Source: Aquificaceae bacterium (GTDB lineage Bacteria > Aquificota > Aquificia > Aquificales > Aquificaceae). Taken from it: a stretch of DNA of 5,169 nucleotides. Numbering within the stretch: position 1 is the first letter of the stretch; the number at the start of each line of letters is the position of its first letter. Of the stretch, positions 3,280 through 5,169 are shown piece by piece. The translations under genes and the position numbers were made by a program. The notes below the pieces were generated by a model, which saw only the letters and a program-made list of their open reading frames with translations, was not told the DNA's origin and ran no database searches. The DNA lies in assembly GCA_015487365.1 (NCBI GenBank), contig WFPT01000083.1:1-5169 (forward strand), in the 5' to 3' direction.

Positions 3280-5169
3280 GTGCTGAAAAAGGTTCTTTTG
3301 GTCCTTTCCATCTCCCTGTTTTCCCTTCTGGCCTTCCTTTTAAGTGCCCTCTTCTTCATATACTTAGACCTTCCCGACGTAAAGGTCTTGGAAAATTGGA
3401 GGCCACCCGTTGCAACCTCCGTTTATGACTCAAAGGGAAACTACTTAGGAGATGTTGCCGTCCAAAGAAGGTATTACGTTAAGTTGGAAGAGATTCCAAA
3501 GCATGTAATTTACGCCTTCGTAGCCGCCGAGGACAAAAACTTCTTTAAGCACTTTGGGATAGACCCGATAGCGATTTTAAGGGCTTTGTGGATTAACTTT
3601 AAGAGGGGAAAGATAGTTCAGGGGGGGAGCACCATAACCCAGCAGTTGGCAAAGAACCTATTTTTAGGTAAGGAAAGGAGCCTTTCAAGGAAGATAAGGG
3701 AGGCCCTTTTGGCCATAAAGATAGAGAGGACCTTTTCAAAGGAAAAGATTTTGGAGCTCTATTTAAACCAGATATACTTAGGGGAAGGAGCTTATGGGGT
3801 TGAGGCAGCTTCAAGGGTATACTTTGGAAAGTCTGTAAGGGATTTAACCCTTTGGGAGGGAGCCCTCCTTGCAGGGCTACCAAAGGCCCCCTCAAAGTTT
3901 GACCCCTTTAAAAACCCAGAGCTTGCCAAGATAAGGAGGAACTACGTCTTAAAGAGGATGTTAGAGGACGGATACATAACCTACGAGGAGTATAGGTGGG
4001 CTACTTCAAAGGATGTGGTGGTAAAGAGGGGGAAACTCTCACCAAGGAGCGATTACTTCCTGGATATGGTTAAGGAATATCTAATAAGGAAGTATGGAGA
4101 AAAGGCCTTAGTGAGTGGCTGGAAGGTTTATACCACCTTGGACAAAGATATGCAAAGTCTGGCGGAAAAGGTGGTAAGGGAAAGTATAAGGGAGCTTTCA
4201 AGGAGGTATAACTTCCCAGTCTTCCCCAGCAACGACAGGGTATTGAAGTTAGCCTACAAGAGACAAAGGTATTCCAGAAAACCGAACAAAGTTTTCGTAG
4301 CCAAGGTTTTAAGGGTTGAAGACCTAAGGGTTTTGGTGGATATAAACGGTAAAAAGTTTTGGCTAAAAAGGAGGGAGCTACCCTTAAAGGAAGGGGATTA
4401 CGTCTTTGTAAAGAACGATGAGTTTGGCTCACCCTACCTCCTGCCGGACTTACAGGGTGCCTTGGTAAGCATAGAGGCTAAAACGGGTAAGATTAAGGCC
4501 ATAGTGGGTGGAGTTTCTTACAGCAGGAGTCAGTTTAACAGGGCCCTTTACGCCAGAAGGCAACCGGGCTCGGCCTTTAAACCCGTAATTTACCTTTCCG
4601 CCCTCTTAAAAGGATATACCCAAATATCAGTAGTTAGTGCCCTTCCCGTCCCCTACTACGACCCCCAGACCGGGGAGGAATGGATACCCAGAAATTACGA
4701 TAACGCATACTACGAGGAGGCCACTTTAAGGGAAGGCCTGGCCCACAGCATAAACACCGCAACGGTAAATCTCTTAGACGACATAGGCTTTGATATAGTT
4801 TTAGATACCGCAAGTAAGCTTGGTTTTAAGGACTTAAAGCCTTATTATTCCATAGCCCTTGGTAGCTTTGAGGTAACTCCCTTGCAACTTACCTCCGCCT
4901 ATCAAGTTTTTGCAAACTTAGGTAAAAGGTGTGAGCCTTACTTTATAGAGAAGATAGTGGATAGCTACGGGAACGTGGTTGAGGAAAACAAACCCCACTG
5001 CGAGCAAATCTTTGATAGGGCAACCGTTAGGGTTTTAGTAGATATGCTAAGGGCGGTAGTCTTGGAGGGGACCGCAAGGGGGGCAAAGGTGGTAAAGAGG
5101 GTGGTTGCGGGTAAGACGGGGACCACCAACGACTTTATGGACGCCTGGTTTGTGGGCTTTACCCCAGAC
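3280..5169 (+). CDS. mrcA: Class A penicillin-binding protein 1A (glycosyltransferase/transpeptidase), 3' end beyond the window
   Basis: A bifunctional peptidoglycan synthase anchored in the inner membrane, polymerising lipid II and cross-linking stem peptides in the periplasm. The visible 630 residues hold a short cytoplasmic start and membrane anchor (about 4-28) and the GT51 domain (about 45-215). GT51 motifs are EDKNFFKHFG (84-93, catalytic Glu84), QGGSTITQQLAKN (114-126), RKIREA with Glu141, and LELYLNQIYLG (158-168). A linker with a small OB-like region follows (about 281-390, with Val/Lys-rich strands 337-378). The transpeptidase domain carries SxxK at 431-434 (catalytic Ser431), SIN at 490-492 and KTGT at 612-615. 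GTG at 3280 is the start: an in-frame TAG lies 15 bases upstream and no ATG is available. It begins 5 bp after nuoK and has no strong Shine-Dalgarno, so it is probably cotranscribed and coupled. Probably 50-100 C-terminal residues are missing. Cys551 and Cys574 are the only cysteines. Confidence 0.96.
   Translation, partial: MLKKVLLVLSISLFSLLAFLLSALFFIYLDLPDVKVLENWRPPVATSVYDSKGNYLGDVAVQRRYYVKLEEIPKHVIYAFVAAEDKNFFKHFGIDPIAILRALWINFKRGKIVQGGSTITQQLAKNLFLGKERSLSRKIREALLAIKIERTFSKEKILELYLNQIYLGEGAYGVEAASRVYFGKSVRDLTLWEGALLAGLPKAPSKFDPFKNPELAKIRRNYVLKRMLEDGYITYEEYRWATSKDVVVKRGKLSPRSDYFLDMVKEYLIRKYGEKALVSGWKVYTTLDKDMQSLAEKVVRESIRELSRRYNFPVFPSNDRVLKLAYKRQRYSRKPNKVFVAKVLRVEDLRVLVDINGKKFWLKRRELPLKEGDYVFVKNDEFGSPYLLPDLQGALVSIEAKTGKIKAIVGGVSYSRSQFNRALYARRQPGSAFKPVIYLSALLKGYTQISVVSALPVPYYDPQTGEEWIPRNYDNAYYEEATLREGLAHSINTATVNLLDDIGFDIVLDTASKLGFKDLKPYYSIALGSFEVTPLQLTSAYQVFANLGKRCEPYFIEKIVDSYGNVVEENKPHCEQIFDRATVRVLVDMLRAVVLEGTARGAKVVKRVVAGKTGTTNDFMDAWFVGFTPD

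Noticed and set aside
3599..3895. 98-codon open frame on the minus strand opposite the GT51 domain
   Set aside because: Antisense to strongly conserved motifs, repetitive Pro/Leu/Ser composition, typical of a shadow frame.
4070..4432. 120-codon open frame on the minus strand inside the PBP1A linker
   Set aside because: Proline/leucine-rich low-complexity product opposite a clear conserved gene; no start signal or coupling.

Overview
The window looks like ordinary housekeeping chromosome from a thermophilic bacterium, most likely of the Aquificales (Aquificota). The basis is indirect. Arginine is almost always encoded by AGG/AGA, and Leu/Ile codons favour TTA, TTG, CTT and ATA. Coding strands are strongly purine-rich, proteins are rich in Lys and Glu, genes are packed with 4 to 15 base overlaps, and usual gene neighbourhoods are scattered. 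No sequence comparison could be run, so the assignment is an inference.

Layout: (1) 1-371, minus strand: the N-terminal 123 residues of pheT (phenylalanyl-tRNA synthetase beta), running off the left edge. (2) 392-838, plus: a BCP/PrxQ thioredoxin-dependent peroxiredoxin, divergent from pheT with only 20 bp between start codons. (3) 2926 down to 824, minus: a four-gene, overlapping, apparently translationally coupled operon: tsf (EF-Ts), hisB (imidazoleglycerol-phosphate dehydratase), a Nudix hydrolase of ADP-ribose pyrophosphatase type, and a 98-residue TPR-like protein of unknown function whose 3' end overlaps the convergent peroxiredoxin gene by 15 bp. (4) 2972-3274 and 3280-5169, plus: nuoK (complex I subunit K) followed 5 bp later by a class A penicillin-binding protein (PBP1A), cut by the right edge just after its KTG motif.

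The genes do not form one pathway. They touch translation (pheT, tsf), histidine synthesis, nucleotide-sugar clean-up, peroxide defence, respiration and cell-wall synthesis. There is no gene-free stretch longer than about 45 bp, and I see no RNA gene, insertion sequence, CRISPR array, riboswitch or prophage.

The most interesting signals are in the two tiny divergent intergenic gaps. Between pheT and the peroxiredoxin gene there is a perfect 8-bp AT palindrome that reads TATATT on both strands. Between tsf and nuoK two extended -10 boxes (TGCTAAAAT and TGCTATAAT) face opposite ways, each in the -35 position of the other. All four promoter-proximal genes are predicted to have leaders of about 0-3 nt, while the operon-internal minus-strand genes carry Shine-Dalgarno sequences. 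Second is the PheT tRNA-binding (EMAP/OB-like) domain, about 20 residues shorter than that of E. coli and lacking its hallmark motifs. I did not find an undescribed multi-gene system here.
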